A stretch of 64,000 nt of DNA from Thunnus maccoyii (taxonomy: Eukaryota; Chordata; Actinopteri; Scombriformes; Scombridae): contig NC_056542.1 in assembly GCF_910596095.1 (NCBI RefSeq), positions 30,076,957 to 30,140,956 of the forward strand. Reading direction: 5' to 3'. Positions 25,641 through 40,583 of the stretch are shown piece after piece. Each line of letters starts with the position of its first letter. Position 1 is the first letter of the stretch. The notes under the pieces are model-generated. The model worked only from the letters and a program-made list of their open reading frames with translations. It was not told the DNA's origin and did no database searches. The position numbers and the translations under genes were made by a program.

Positions 25641-28600
25641 GTATGAGTTTACACCGAGTACGAGAAGAAACAGAAAGAGACAAACACATGCAAGCGTTGT
25701 ATTCTCTGCAGTGTGTGTTAGAGAGAAATGCCCACACATCACCACTGGTTCCTGACTTTCAGTATGTAGTCCTATTTTTTGCTTCTCTTTTAACTGAATT
25801 TTAGAGGTTGATACCAAAATCCATATTATCAGAAATATAAGACAAACAGCAAAAATGATTTCAAACACTAACAAACAAATAGTACAAAGAAAATGCAGCC
25901 AATACAACTTTAAAAAAATCTGAACAATGCTAAATTATGCAAAGCTATCATAAACACTACTTGAAGTAATGTATGGTGTGGGCAAGCTGTATTTTGAACA
26001 ACAAATATATTTCTATCTCAAGCACATCTCCATGACGATGACAATGTGCTTCACAATGCTTATGCATGATAACGACTCTAATGAATTCAGCACTGAAACA
26101 ACATTCATCTGAATACATTTCTCTGGAGACAATTCTGACATTTCCTGCAGCATTTATTATGCTAAATTACAGTACACGGTGCAATACTGTGTCATGTTGT
26201 TCCAGGATGTTCAAGATTACAATAGTCATACAACCACTGATGTTGTTTGGTTTGAAGGCCAATGTCAGGCTGTATCACAGTTTCAAGTGCAAAGTGAACT
26301 CATAACAACTGTGTAAAAGCCATAATATCAGTGAAAGCCTTCCTTCTCTATTGATAGTGTTGCTACTCTAATGCACCTCGTCTCCAAATCCAAAACTGCT
26401 GCCTTAGTTGTTCATTATCAACACTGAATCACACTCTGACTGTATTCAAAGGCCGATGGTGACAAGTTTCATGATTTTTGTCGATAACAGTGTTCAAATT
26501 TTAGAAAAAAAAAAAAAAAAAAACTTCCTCCGTGCTACAGTTCTTACCAAAGACACGCTCATCATTGATGTTCTTTATGCAGAACCAGAGGCCTGCTGGG
26601 AAGGTGCAGACCAGGATGTGAAGGTCAAAGAAGAAGGACACCCAGGTGGTGGGCTGGTGCTCAGATACCGACGCTATAATGGGAATGTGGATCTTAGCAT
26701 AGCTGTGGATGACATGGAAGACACGGTGAGACACAACAGAAGAGTACAATTTGGCAAAGGTAGAGGAAACGAGGCTCTTTATAGTGACAGTATACATAGT
26801 GAATGTATTACCATATAAAGCTATACTTTTCTGTCAGATTATATCAGTTATCTTGGGTCAGAGGACGACCCCATTACTTTTACTGCACTGCAGCAAAAAT
26901 GAACTTCCTTCACAGAAAAAAAAAATACTCAGGCTTGCACACACACACATACATATACACACACACATACACAAAATGTGCACATAGACAAGATGAGTGT
27001 TTCAGAGTTTTACAGCTGATGCTTCAATCTGGCAGTTTTCTGTAAAGCCTGATCTTGGAGGAGTGAAAAGTAGCATTTTCTGTTTAGGGTTTTATGATGG
27101 AGCTGAGTGACCGGCTGACTGACTCACTGCTTGACAATAAAAACAAAGTCCGGTACTTGGTATGTGTTTGATTTGACTGTCAGATCTGATTAAAACATGA
27201 GAATAGTGATTATAATATTTAAGGGAAAAGCAATCTCCATTTGTAAAAACTAGCTAACAACCGTTGCACACTGCTCGAGAAAGAATCATTATCCCTTTGA
27301 TCTTTTATTAACCACATGCTCTGTGATGGACTAAAGCTGAATACATTAAAACTTAGTAAATCAACTTGTGAACAAGGTGGAATTAATCCTGAATGAAAGT
27401 TACTCTATTTCCCACCTCGCCACTTTCTATCTCCTACAGTTGAACAGATTTATAGGTAAGTGTGCTACTGTACATCATTTGAATCTAATTCATTATCAGC
27501 ACTGTGGTAAGGTGCCTTAAATCCAGTGGAAAATTACAAAACATTAATTCTGATGACTTACCCAGTATCCCAGAGGGAGTAGAAGCGCCCACTCCATGGA
27601 GCAATGTACCCTGAAGGTGAACAACACACACAAACCATATGGACTCTGTCAGAACGCTCTTACAAGTGCCTTTAAACAAACACGTCTAACCAGCAGCCTA
27701 CACAACCTGACCTGCATACACACACCGCTGTGGACTGTCAGCGGTCTGCGGATTCTGTCACGCATCGGTGGAAGGCGTAATTGGTTTGCAACGTTCCTCC
27801 TGCATGTATCGATCATATAATTACTCTCTAATAAGCGTGTGTGTTGTTGTGTGTTGCAGACGTGATGAGTGGCTGTAATGAGTCTCTCTGGTCTGCTGTC
27901 CTCTCAGCTCAGCTGTGCTATGATAAATGAGAGCGCAGAAACTAATCATCGCTGTTAGATGGCAGACATAGAAGACAGCAGGTGGTCCTATCATATAGAT
28001 AATAAATGTGTGAAGTCAGCGGATGGCTGACTCTAATCAGAACCAGCTATTGCTTTACATGTAGCATTTCAGTGGCTGTTGGGCTTTAGATAAGGCTTTT
28101 AATTACTGTGACCACACTTATCAAAGCATCCAAATGTCTCTTGTCTTGTGGAATCCCAACAATATTATGGCTTCAGGCCATTTTAGGTTCAAAGTAACAA
28201 AGCATAGTATAAATAATCAAGACATTAAAATGCCTCTTCACTTCTTTAAAGCACAAGGCTCAGAACTAACAATGAATTGATCCTACTAACAAGCATTGCC
28301 TGATAGAGCTTGTAACTCCGTGCTGTAAGGCTCCATAGTGGTTCAAAAACTACTGGTGGAAAAAAACAAAACACAAAAAAATCCCCCTTGAAATACTCAC
28401 ATGAGCGACACATGTGTATTAATCCACCACCGAAAATAGTCCTGCAAAAAATGTATTTCCCCGTGTTCGGTTGACGTTGGGTAAAAACCACTGTGGTTCT
28501 TCTAGGAAATTAATGAGCCCTTTTGAGAAATTGACACTATACGTGACCTATTTTTAAATATTTGTCTTCTGTAAGAACCAGTTGACTTGGAGTGAGTGCC

Positions 28601-31600
28601 ACAGACAGGGCAGGAAACTAACACTTTGTTGCTTTTGGTCTTTTCATTGAATTTGTTGACAATAAGAAAAATATTAAACAATGCAAAAAACACACAAGGC
28701 TAAGATAACATTCCTGCCTAATGTGTAAAAAGCATCTATTATCTCTGACAGAGTTAATCTCTGTTATTATCAATGATTGTGAATGTTTGATCGTCTGGTT
28801 AAAATAAGCTTTGTATCATAAGAATTGTACCATACCATAACATCTACTAAAAATCCAGCATGCCCCACCATCTCCCAACCAATCACACGACCAGTTACAG
28901 TCACGACTCTTTCAAAGAAAATGAAACTGTCAGTCTAAGTCTGATCCACCATTCTAAGACGCCACTCTTGAGAAATGTGTTAATCAGACATAAAACATGG
29001 TGAAAACTGTAAATCTTATCCAGGATAAAGCTGCAGTGTACACAGCTTTGTATTAATGCTTCTTTTCTCCTCTGACACCAAACTCTAAATGCAAATCCAT
29101 ATTATCCGTTATGTTTACACGGCTAATTCTCCAACTGATTGAATATCGAACCGAGTGACTAGTCAGCTCTACTGCGGCCTGTGCGTTCAGTAACGGTGTG
29201 GTATGCATATCAAGCTTAAACATCAGAAATGTAATTGAGTTATCTTGCCACAAAAGAACAAAAAATGTATTTGTTTCACAGCTATTCAGTAAACCAACCT
29301 TCTATAAAACAATGTGGACTAACCTGTGTAGGTCAGATAGATGACGGAGAGAAAAACTACTCCAGCTGCCAGAGAGACTCCCAGGAAGAACAGAGTCTGG
29401 AACTCCTGCCTGGTCAGTCTGTCTTTCAGGTACTGCAGGAAGGCATAGACCTGGAGCAGCACAAACACACCTGCAGAGATACAACACAAACAGACCGGGG
29501 TTCAGATCTTTGTTGAACACTGGCCAAAACCAGGGATGACAACAAATAATTACATGGTTTAAAGACAATGTTAGAGAGTGTTACAGAAGAAGTAAAAAAA
29601 ATTGTCTTGAAGTGGCCTTGTGTTTCTACTACGGCTGCAACTAACCATTATTTTCATTATCAATTCATTGTTTAATCTATAAAATGTCAGAAAAAGGTGA
29701 AAAATGTCAATCACTGTTTCCCAGAGCTCAAGATGACGTCCTCAAATGTCTTGTTCTGTCCACAATTCAAAGATATTCAGTTTATTATATAGAAGACTAA
29801 ATAAACCAGCAACATATTCCCATCTGAGAAGCTGGAATCAGAGAATCTAGATATTCTCTTCTTAAGAAACAACTCAAAATGATTAATCAATTATCAAAAT
29901 AGTAATATCATTAATTTAATAGCTGACAACTAATTGATTAATCGTTCCAGCTCTAGTCTCTACGCTCCACTAATCTGAAGTAAATCAGTCAGTGAACCAT
30001 GTTTAAAACCTTATTTTTTAACCTGCTCTTTAACTTATTTAAATGTGAGACAATTATTTTCATTTAACAACAGTTAAAGACATCACATACACTTACCTAG
30101 ACTTCAATTGAGTGTTTCTGTATTGTGCTTGCTGACTGATTTAAGACATGACTACAGGCACTATTTGAACGTGAACTTTGGCCTTCTATCCACTGTACAC
30201 TCATTGTCCTCCATGTTAACAGCAGCCATGGGCGATGGCTTTATGAGAACTGTCTCTGGTGAATGGTCCGAGATTAACTCATCATCCTGATGCACTCTGG
30301 TGTGAGGACTCATTCATCACAGATTGCATTCAAGGATCTAACTTGGTAGCATGTATATATGTAGTCCTGATTGTAAATGTTTGAAATGCTTGATACTTTC
30401 ATATGTATTCTAACAGTTCTACAGGTTACATGCTTGAAGTATAAAGAAGAATGTTTTTGTATTGGATGTCAAAGATCGAGATGAACGATGTTGTTCTTCA
30501 CTACAAAACCCTACAGGCCAGCAGTTAACATATATTACTGGCTTCCAATGCTATTCTTCACTTTCCAGCCAAACCCCAGATGATTGGTTACTGACCTGCT
30601 GCGGCCATGTGTTCACTGGTCCTGATTGGCTGAAAGCCCACAAAGGGGATCTGCATGGAGAGGACCAGGCCGATGATGTAGAAGGTACTGTAGGCTGGAG
30701 GGAGAAATCAATCAGAGCAGTTAGACTCATGACTATTGACATTTATATATGTGAGCACATTCGACTGACTCATTACTACATGCTTATCTTACTTAAACCT
30801 GATCTTACTACTAAACACAGATGGTAATCCTGCTGTAAATGAGCACGTTATAGAAGAGAATCTCACTTTATAAAACTGTAAAAAGATAAAGATCACAAAC
30901 ACACACACACAATATGCAATACAAAAAGTTCTAATAAAATAAAGATGGCACACACACAAAGACACAGTGCAAGTGATTCTAGGACCCCCCCATACCCCCC
31001 AGTCCCCATCTCTTTCTGAATTGCAAACACAGCCTCACAAAGTCCTTGATGCAGAACACAAGAACAAAATACCTTTTGAGCCTAAATCATGACTGACAGT
31101 CTAAGTGCGATTAAGCTTCGGCGTTCAAACGATTTACACACTTGGGAGTCAGCGGCACAACCAGACAACAGGCTCACTGTGAACGCTCCGACTAACCCTG
31201 AAAAAGCGTTTCAAACCAACCCTCAAGGGTCAGAAACAGTGAAACAAAGCTTCAATAACAAAAGCTTTGAAACTAGCACTTTTGGTCAAATATTGCCACA
31301 GTTAAGCCGATGAAATGAAAGCTGCAACATAAGCTGAGAAATGTAGACATTCATAAATGACACCTCGGGCTAGAAATCAGTTCATTAGCTAGAGAAGTTC
31401 ACTCTGTCTCTACTACCACATGTGTGTCTGTATACTGTCTCTAACAGCTTTCGGCGGTCTGTACGTCTTCGATGCTTCATTGAGACGAGTGGAATTATGA
31501 CTGACAGGATATCACAGATCTTTTAGGCTTGTGAACATCCCTGTCTGTCTCTTTTAATGACAGGAGAAGAAGCTGGCGGGATAAGACGAGGTGGAAACAA

Positions 31601-31971
31601 ATGAGAGGAGGTCAACGGTTCCTCATTTGGTCTGAGACGTGTTCTTCTTCCAAAGCCTGAAGCTTGGAGTCTATTTTATAATCTGTACCTATTCTTTTAT
31701 CAATGAACATTTCTTTTTAAAATGTAACATTCTTTCATTTGATTATTTGTTCTAAATATTCTTATTTTGAAGTAATTTACAGTATGAATTAAAGCGGAAT
31801 ACTGAATGGAGTTTGTATTCAATGTTAAGAAAAAGGGATGAACGTCGATGTAGCTGTCACTCTGCAATATGGCTTTTCCGAGTGAGGACTCTAATCTCCA
31901 CTCTCCGCTGTTCATCTATGGCTGTGCTTAAATTACATTTGTAAAGCTGAAGCCAAATCACACTACAGGGA

Positions 31972-32046
<75 letters not shown>

Positions 32047-35000
32047 AAGGGGGTCTATGCCAATTTGTGTCTGGGCATAGAATCAAACCTCAACTCTCTC
32101 CACTGCTGTCTTCACAAGTAGAGATGATTGTTAGTGCTGTTACACCGAAAAGATGTGTGTCTTGCTGTGAAAATACCCCGCTGTTCTGTTGGAGCAACAT
32201 ACAGTTTTAAATGAAACTGTTCAATCATGAATCACCATTATTTATCTCGTTGCCTTGACAAGACAGGTGGGAACAAAGGGATAATGAAATAAAAGTTCCT
32301 TCACCTGCAGTCCTCTGGGGATGACATTCATTAAGCCTCACAGACCAGTTTTATTTACTTTATTTATAAGCAGCGGATCCAAGGTTATTCTGTCTCTGAC
32401 TCAATTACTTCCTCCCTCTATTGCTGTCTTCTGATGATGACGACAACATTACAAGAGATGCTGGAGCAATGAAAACGAAGATAAAGACTGCTGCTGACCC
32501 TCTCCGCCCAGGCCTGTTTTACAAACTGCTCTGTAAAGAATAGCTCTGGAAACTAATGCATCCCCAGTATACTGAGTTGCCAATTTACTCCTGTCCAATG
32601 AACTGCCATCAAATACAATTAGCCCTGCAATAAACCCTATCTTTGTGAGACTATTTATATATAAATATTCAGCTGCTGTTGGCATTTTGTCAGAGAGATT
32701 TGCACTAGTCGCTAACTGTGTCTGTTTGCCATTCGGTGCTGAGCAGGTAGTGTGCAGTGGGATTTTAGAGCTTTTTCTCTGAAAACAGGTGCCTGCTGCA
32801 GCTGAAAACACCTCTCTGAGAGCACTGAGAGTGAACCAGAGCGGGAAAGTTGCAGCCGAACAGTTAAACAATGAGCTGAAACTCGCTATAAAGCTCCGTA
32901 AAGCCGAGGGGAGCTGCAGAGTCGCTGATAATTCTCTGTAGAAAATAGTCAAGAAAGTAGTCTGTGTGAGTGTCATACTATTATATATTACATTATTATT
33001 ACTGATAAAATAACAGTAATAGTTGGTCAAGGTGGAGCTTGGTTTAATTTCATACTGTATTTTTTAACAATGCCAAATCACATTTTATGAACTCATCATA
33101 TATCTGGTAGTAAAATCTTAATTTATAAAGCAACTAGCAAATATAGCTGTGGAATAAATGTGTTGTGCAGTAAAAAGTATCATATTTCCCTCTGCATTGT
33201 AGTGAGTACTTCAAAATTATACAGTTCTCGAGTAAATGTACTTTACTGCATTCTATCACTGTTCTTACACTTTTGGAAGGGCTACTTACACAGTTTTGCA
33301 CCCTCTATGTCAATACAATAACAATAATCCAATATGTGTTATACCATGTTAATTACATCCAATGTGTTCATGAGTTCTAGTAATAATTGTCAGTGCTTTC
33401 AAAGCTACTGCTGATGTGTTTCTGCATTGCACCTCTCAGAGATTACTTAGCAGTCAAACAGTGTTCACGCGTGTAGAGGCTGGAGGCGCTTGATTTCAAC
33501 TGCATATATAAGAGTGAAGTTCTGAGGGGCAACAGTCAAAATAGTTGATACCTCAATGAAACACATTTCAGTTCTGATGCTTTTATCAGTGCACCAAGAT
33601 AACATTGTAAAAGTCAGAACTCCAAACTTTAAACTGACAAAGACTTAACATTCAGAGTCTGAAAACATGGACAGATCTCGTTTTTTTTGACAGTTTCAAG
33701 TACATGAAAGTTATATTCAAGGAAAAGGCCAGTGTTATTCTGTATTAATATCTTTAACAAAATCATCTTCACTCGTACACTTACTAGATGATCTCAATGA
33801 CAACTATGCAAACTCCATCCGCTGAGAAAGACTGTGAGATGCAGTTCAAAGCTCTGAAAAAAACTAGTAAGTGGACCTTGAGTTAAAATTTTGTCAAACT
33901 ACTGTTTTCAAGGTCAAGACTGAACTTTGCATTTGTGAGTTAAAGTAAAGTTCAGTAGAGTTGCTGAATCCCATGAAAAGACTCAAATCAACAATATCTT
34001 CATGTTTCTTTAAATTCTACTTTTCCTTCTTCGTCTGTGGCAGTCCAAGTCTACTGGACCATAAATCTTTAAAAACATGTCACAAATAAACTGCTTCTTT
34101 TTTTAAAGGCCATCTCCTAAAACAGCTGGTCACTGTAGTTTGTCGAAAACTTTACTCAAACTGGAGTAAATAATGCATTTGTTGGGGACTATTTTCAGCT
34201 GTGGATTAATACACATTGGATTGTCTTGTATCTCCAGCAGCAGGATGGTGAGCGAGTGTGGGATTGAGTCAAAAGAAACTACAGTGTGTGTGTGTTCGTG
34301 GTAAAGAAGGAACAGGTCAACAATGTCACTCACTGATGCATTAAAAATTTGTGCACGACGATGGAGCTCTCTGGCACAGAGGACTGAGATATATCAGGCT
34401 TGATACAGGCACAATACTTGTTAGTAGGAAGGTTTTTCATGGGACAAAGAAAAGAAAATATAGAATATTGCCAGACTTACTCTTCACATCAATGCTTGTG
34501 CCGCTTCTTTGGGCATGTATGTATTTTTTGACCATAACATAGTGCTGCCTTTAGTAATCCAAAGTGCTGCCTTTGGCTTTTCATCCACTTTCTGGCCACT
34601 TCACTTTTATTTGTTGGTAAAAAAAAGCACAAGCTGTTAACCTGAAGACGTTGTTGGAACTGCCAAACTTGAAGATGATAAATACGTATGTGGCCTCGTA
34701 CCTCTCCCAAATCCTACCATCCACTCTAATCTTATCATTTAGCCCTGCTACAGGCAACCAAGCAAGTCACTTCTGTAACAGATGAGCCAGGCATCACTGT
34801 GTTAAAGTGCCCCAGTAGGCGGCACATGACACCTGCTCCCTAGACGCTGAGCGATGTAACGGCCTCGTACTGGTGCCGGCAACCAGCAGTCAAGCCGATG
34901 CCTGTTAGACGGTGGAAGCATCCATCAGAGAGGTTTCTATTCTGAGTTTTTCTCTTCTGCTGCAGAGGAGACGCTGCTCATGAGATAATGAAATTCCAGT

Positions 35001-38000
35001 TGGATTTCATTATGGTATTTCTGCTTTATTAGACAGGTAAGATAGAGCGAGAGGGGGGTACTGTGTGACAGCGGGTCACTGACTGGACTCCCAATCACAC
35101 TACAAGGTATGCATCACAGAACACGGTGAGCTATTACAACTTTGAACTAACGCAATTACTGTGTTGCTGCAGGCAGAATGTGCGAGGCTCGTCTTCAGAG
35201 AGAGACACACAGAGGAGGTGAAGGCAAAAAAACAGAAACAGTGGGGGGGCGGCGAAGGAGGTAGGAGACCAACGGAGGGAAGATGGGAAAGTCAGCTTGA
35301 TGCTAAATTATTCATTTTGCCAATAATTCTATTGGAGGATGTAGAACCAACCCGTCACTCCTGTCTCTTCTCTCCCTTCTCTCTTTTCAGTCGTCCTTCT
35401 CTGCACTTGTCTTAATTTCTAGCACCCCTCGGTATGGGCTCCCTTTGACTGCATACTTCACAGCTTTCTGCTGTTGCTGCCGAGTTAACTTAGCCCGATT
35501 GTGTACTCTTTTTCGTCTTGATATGTCATTATTTCCACAGGATCCTAAACTGGTACAGTGTGTATGGGCTATTGATTTGGATCCGAAACAATGGAATGGT
35601 GTTGCAGCATCAGGAGGGAGCTGTGAGCCTGGGGTCAGGACTTGATTCATGATCAGTGAGGCGAGTTCAGAGTGTGCGACGAGGCGAGCTCTTTGAAGGG
35701 AAGACAGCTTTAATCTTTTTTCCTTCTCTTTTTTTTTTTTCCTTGCCTGCGTTTCCACTTTCCATCTCTCTTACTTTTATCATGAATCCCTTCTGCCCTT
35801 CTCTAAGGGATTTGTGTAAACCTGATATCTGTCTCATTACAGACACAACATCAGCTGCTAATGGATGCCATTAATTATCAGTAACAGTGTTTATACAGCG
35901 CCTATATGACAAAGAATAACAAGCTACTCTGTGTGATACTGCAACATCAGTGTGCATGCTTTTTAGTCGTGTGCCAGTACAGAAAACACAGCTTTTGTTT
36001 GTGTGTGTGTGTGTTTGTTGACTGTACAGTTAACTTGCCTGACTTGCTGTCTGTTTATCCCAGATGTATTACACTGAATATGAAATAAGCATAACTGTAA
36101 ACCCCCCAAGTCATCTGTTTATGCCTCTGAATGTGAAGAGAAATGAAGTATTCATGTGTACATGTGTGTGTGCTTGTTGCGTCTCACCTATGTAGACTCT
36201 CCTACTGAAGCGCTGCATGAGCAGCAGGACAAACACATGAAGAGGAATAAGGTTGATGATGAAGACGTAACCACCCCAAGCTGAAACCTGTGGAACACAG
36301 AGTGAATTTAATAAGAGCATTTTTCTTTAGCTTTAGCAATAATAGTCATTAATGAAGGGATGTGATAATTTGGCTCATGCATGCTCACCTGCACACATAT
36401 GCACACACAAACACACAATCGCATATAAAATTAGTTTACTGCTTCTTGTTGTGATGCGATTTTGATCCCTGCTGAATCTGCAGTGCTTTGGGCTGCACTA
36501 GATAATCAGTATTGTAACATCCTACAAGTCCCTGCAGGCTGGGAACTGAAGGGTGGCTGTATTTTCTCTTTTATTCACAACACGCACGCACACGTCCATA
36601 ACGAGACGGGTAGCAGAGCTGAACGGCCCACCTGAGAGCTGTGAAATCATTATAAGCTACAGCATTAAGACTGCCATTCAGATTATGTTGTCGGTCCCAA
36701 AACCCTCAAAGGCGCACAAACACACTAACACACACACACGCACACACACACACCAGGGTCTACAGCTGTTCAGAACAACAGACACACATCTCCACCTCTT
36801 TTCAAGCTTTGTGTTTATTGTCTCCGAGCGTCATGTAAACTGCCAAGCTGTGAGTGGCAGCCAGAGAAGGAGCGTCACAGCTTACAGCGTGAGGCGTTCA
36901 AACGATTCATTACGGACTCATCACAGTCTGGGCTGAATGATGGGTAAGGTGGGTAAGGGAAAAGGTTCCCCCCCCCCCCCAAAAGGTCTGTCATTGTTTG
37001 ATGAAAATGGCTTCCGGTGATGTGGGAGCAACGATATTTGATGGACGTCCAAAACTGTTGGATGGTAAAGTCTTATCTGCAAAGGCTGCGTGTGTGGCAT
37101 GGTGAGAGTATGACTCGGCTGCTTCTGCTTGGCTCATAGAGTGTGTGTGTGTGTGTGTGTGTGTGCTATATGTTTTAAGTTTCTGCTTCAGATGTGTGTT
37201 TGGGTTAGGTTTTATGTCAGATTAGCACATGAAAGTAGTCACCGAATGTTCTCACAAGTATAAAACAACCGTTGTTGTCGTGTGTGTTGTGTGTTCTCAC
37301 CATGTAGAAATAGGAGAGGCAGCATCCGATGGCCCAGAAGACCGACCCCGTCTTCACTGATTTCACCTGCGGTTTACATAGGACAGTGTTAACCAATTAC
37401 ACACATACACACACACACAAAGTCAAATCCAAATCAGCTGCTTCCACTAAGCTGCTCTGTTCACTATTTTGTACCGTGAGGATTTGCCCTGCTGCTGCTT
37501 ACCAAACATGACTGTCTGAATTATTCATCATGTTTCCCTATTTAATGACCTCTACAAAGCAGCGCAGCATGTCCTACACATCTTTACCTTCCCCAGAGCG
37601 GTACATGGGGGCTAACGAGGGCTTAACGAGGCTAACAAGCCCTGACTTAACGAACGTACGGGTGGGAGGTGCTGCTATTGGCTGGAGGACTGCCAGAGCC
37701 CAACCAATGTGATGTGGTGAATGGAAGGAAGGGAGAGAATGAAGTTGTTCTATATTTCCGCCCAGGAATATCCCATAACTAGTAAGAGCTGTGAGTCCTG
37801 TGGGTCTATGTATGTATGTATGTGATTTAATTATGGTGGAATTTTTTTTAGGTTCAGTTTGAAAAACCAGAGTATAGAAATGAGACTTCACTTCTTCCAC
37901 ACCACCAATTAACTGTGACTTCAGGGTTTGATAACTAGGAGAGAGAATTCCTTCTTTAAATATCGGTGGTATGCGTGGAATGTCATAGTTGATCATATTC

Positions 38001-40385
38001 AGTAAGAATAACATTAGCCCATACAGCCACATGCATAAACCGCAGAGGACCGGTGTGATGAATAAATCTGTTAAAGCAGATTTAGTGGGTAGATTAGTGG
38101 TTAAAGGAAAAAGTATAAAAAAAAAATAACGTTATGTCATCACCATCCAACATATTCCAGACACTGGAACCCGTTTTTGGAACTAACAGACAGTTTTGTG
38201 GACAGTGAAAGTGGTTAAAGCCACTTGGGATCGCTGCTTTCAGCATGAGAGGATATCATAAATGAACACTGAGCTTTACAGGATCACAAGAATGTCACAT
38301 GTGAAGTGAGTGTTAACAGGGCTTCTGAAAGTCCCTTCATACGTAGTTTCACACAGTCATTTGCAACTGCGTACTTTCCGCACAATCGCAGCATAATGAC
38401 AAAGTAGAAATTAATTATGTTCTAGTTTGAAACAGCATTCGTTGAAATAACAACCTCTTAACCTGACATATTTGTTCGATCAACATGATACAAGTTAACA
38501 GCTTTTAAAAAGCACTAACGCAGCTTCTGTTTTAATTGAAAACGACGCTGGCGGCATTGATCACTTGCTACTGATTCTAATGACAACTATTCTCAAACAG
38601 AAAATTGCCAACATGAAGCAGATTTCAGTCTGAATTATGAAGTAAATTGAAACTCTGCCTGTGGGTTTGTCACTACGAAGGACACATTTCACATTACATA
38701 ATATAAAATATTATTGATTAGTGCGGCTTTAAGTCAACTGCTAGGTCTAGTCTACATAGAAAGACATGAGTTTTGCATTGTAGTCTGCCTATTTAAAGAA
38801 CAGGTGTTTTAAAACAACAGTCAGGTGTCCATACTGACTATTAAAAGCCAACTGATGCAGGAATAATCACAACTTTAAAGAGCTGTATACTACGGGAAGA
38901 CTACTACGGTTATGTATCGGCGTACCCATAGATAATAGGTGAACTGCAGGGCAAAGATGGCGATGCCTTCGTTGTCGAAGGAGCCGGCCACGGAACGGGA
39001 GATGTAGCCCGGGACGATGGCGATGAAGCAGGCCGCCAGCAGCCCCGCCCCCTGGTTCCACAGCTCCCTCGTCAGCAGAAAAGTGGAGATGGAGGTCAGG
39101 CCGCTGAACACCGGGGCCAGGAACACGCACACGTCCCGGATGTGGACAGTGATGTGCAGCAGGTTGAGCACATAGTGGATGAGGCCCGCCGTGACCATTA
39201 GGCCTGGATAAACCTGGAGGAGGAGAGGCAGAAATGAAATGATTTAGGACAGGCAACACAAAACAATTTTTTTTCTAGATTTCATAAGAGTTGACTTTTA
39301 TTGACTATGTCTGAAAAGGCATAAAAAAAAAATCTCTCTCTGATGAGAAGAGCAGCAATATTGACAAGCCAGCAAGAGCTCTGAACAACTGAAAATGCTG
39401 CTTCATGCACCTTTTCACTGCTGTGCCTGCAAAATGCCTCCATTACCTGTTTCAATGAGCACTTCAACAGCAGAATAAAACAAACCAACAAACCCCCCTG
39501 CACATTATAATACTGTAGCCAGCTCACAGGAAATATGCTTTCGCCAGCCTACATCATCAACTTGTTTGAAATTTCTGATGACAGCAAATGTTACCATATT
39601 TCCTTCACACAAAACGGTCTGGTAACTTATTTCCAAAAAATGCATATTTGAGTTTTCTTTACATGGTGGCTAAAGAAAGTCCAAATCACATCCTACAGCA
39701 ACTGGAAAGAACTTCAAGTGCATGTTAACATATCTCCCGTCTCCAAACAAACGACTTTAACGTTCCATAAACTGTCAGAATTAACAGTCTTTAAATACAA
39801 TGATTCCCAGCAGCTGTTTAAAAATGCTACTGTTAACTGTCAGTGACAATTTACACCCCTCCCGGTGGCTTGCCCCTGTTATCCAAATATGGCCTGTATC
39901 TGAATACAGTTAACACAAACAAATTCTCAACACGGTATTCAATTATCCACTAGAATAAAAAAGTGAGACAGAGAAGGAGTATTAACAGCGCACTGTGTTC
40001 AGCAGATGTACTTTATTTCTTTCAAAAATCTCTTTCAACTTTCTGTTACATCTTATGATGCAAACATCTTGCTTCAAAGTGAAACATATTGTCTCATATT
40101 TTAAGCTGTAAGTTGTGTCAGCTCATGTGAATGTCGAAAAGTGCATTCTGGGTGACAGATTAGCCCGCAGCAGTTAGCTCTACCTTAATCAACCTGTATA
40201 GAGACATCAGAGAGAGAGAGAGAGGTATGAATATACAAAGGAGGAAGTGGTGTAATGATGTGTTAAAAGTGACCCCGGTCTGTCTGTCCTTTAGTCATTA
40301 TGAAGACAGATCTACTGTGTGTGTCGTATGAGCGCTCTCTGCTGCTCAGTGCCTCCCCCAGGAGCTGTTTAACCATGGCTACTGA

Positions 40386-40416
<31 letters not shown>

Positions 40417-40539
40417 ATGTGTAGTAAAAAGTGAGTTTAAGAGGATGTAATCACAGTAATGTGACAGTAATGTGACTCTTGAGGAAAAAGGACAAAGAAA
40501 GAATGGGGCTGAGGTAGAAAGTGCACACATTTGCACTAT

Positions 40540-40583
<44 letters not shown>

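Larger units (their letters stand above)
30695..36187 (-). other. stt3b: stt3b intron 5
   Basis: 5.5 kb without any recognised exon. It contains a long GT microsatellite (31976-32043) and a repeat of family R1 (32695-33005). The 193-codon open frame over that repeat is not a gene in my view. Confidence 0.7.

Noticed and set aside
29302..29568. 88-codon minus-strand frame rich in Cys and Pro
   Set aside because: It is stt3b exon 7 read in the wrong frame.
32449..33030. 193-codon open frame on the minus strand
   Set aside because: It lies over an R1 dispersed repeat with related copies elsewhere, and the predicted chain shows no domain, helix pattern or splice context. Low stop density of the repeat explains it.
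38867..39259. 130-codon minus-strand frame rich in His, Pro and Gly
   Set aside because: It overlaps stt3b exon 3 in a second frame; the real frame gives the conserved STT3B block.
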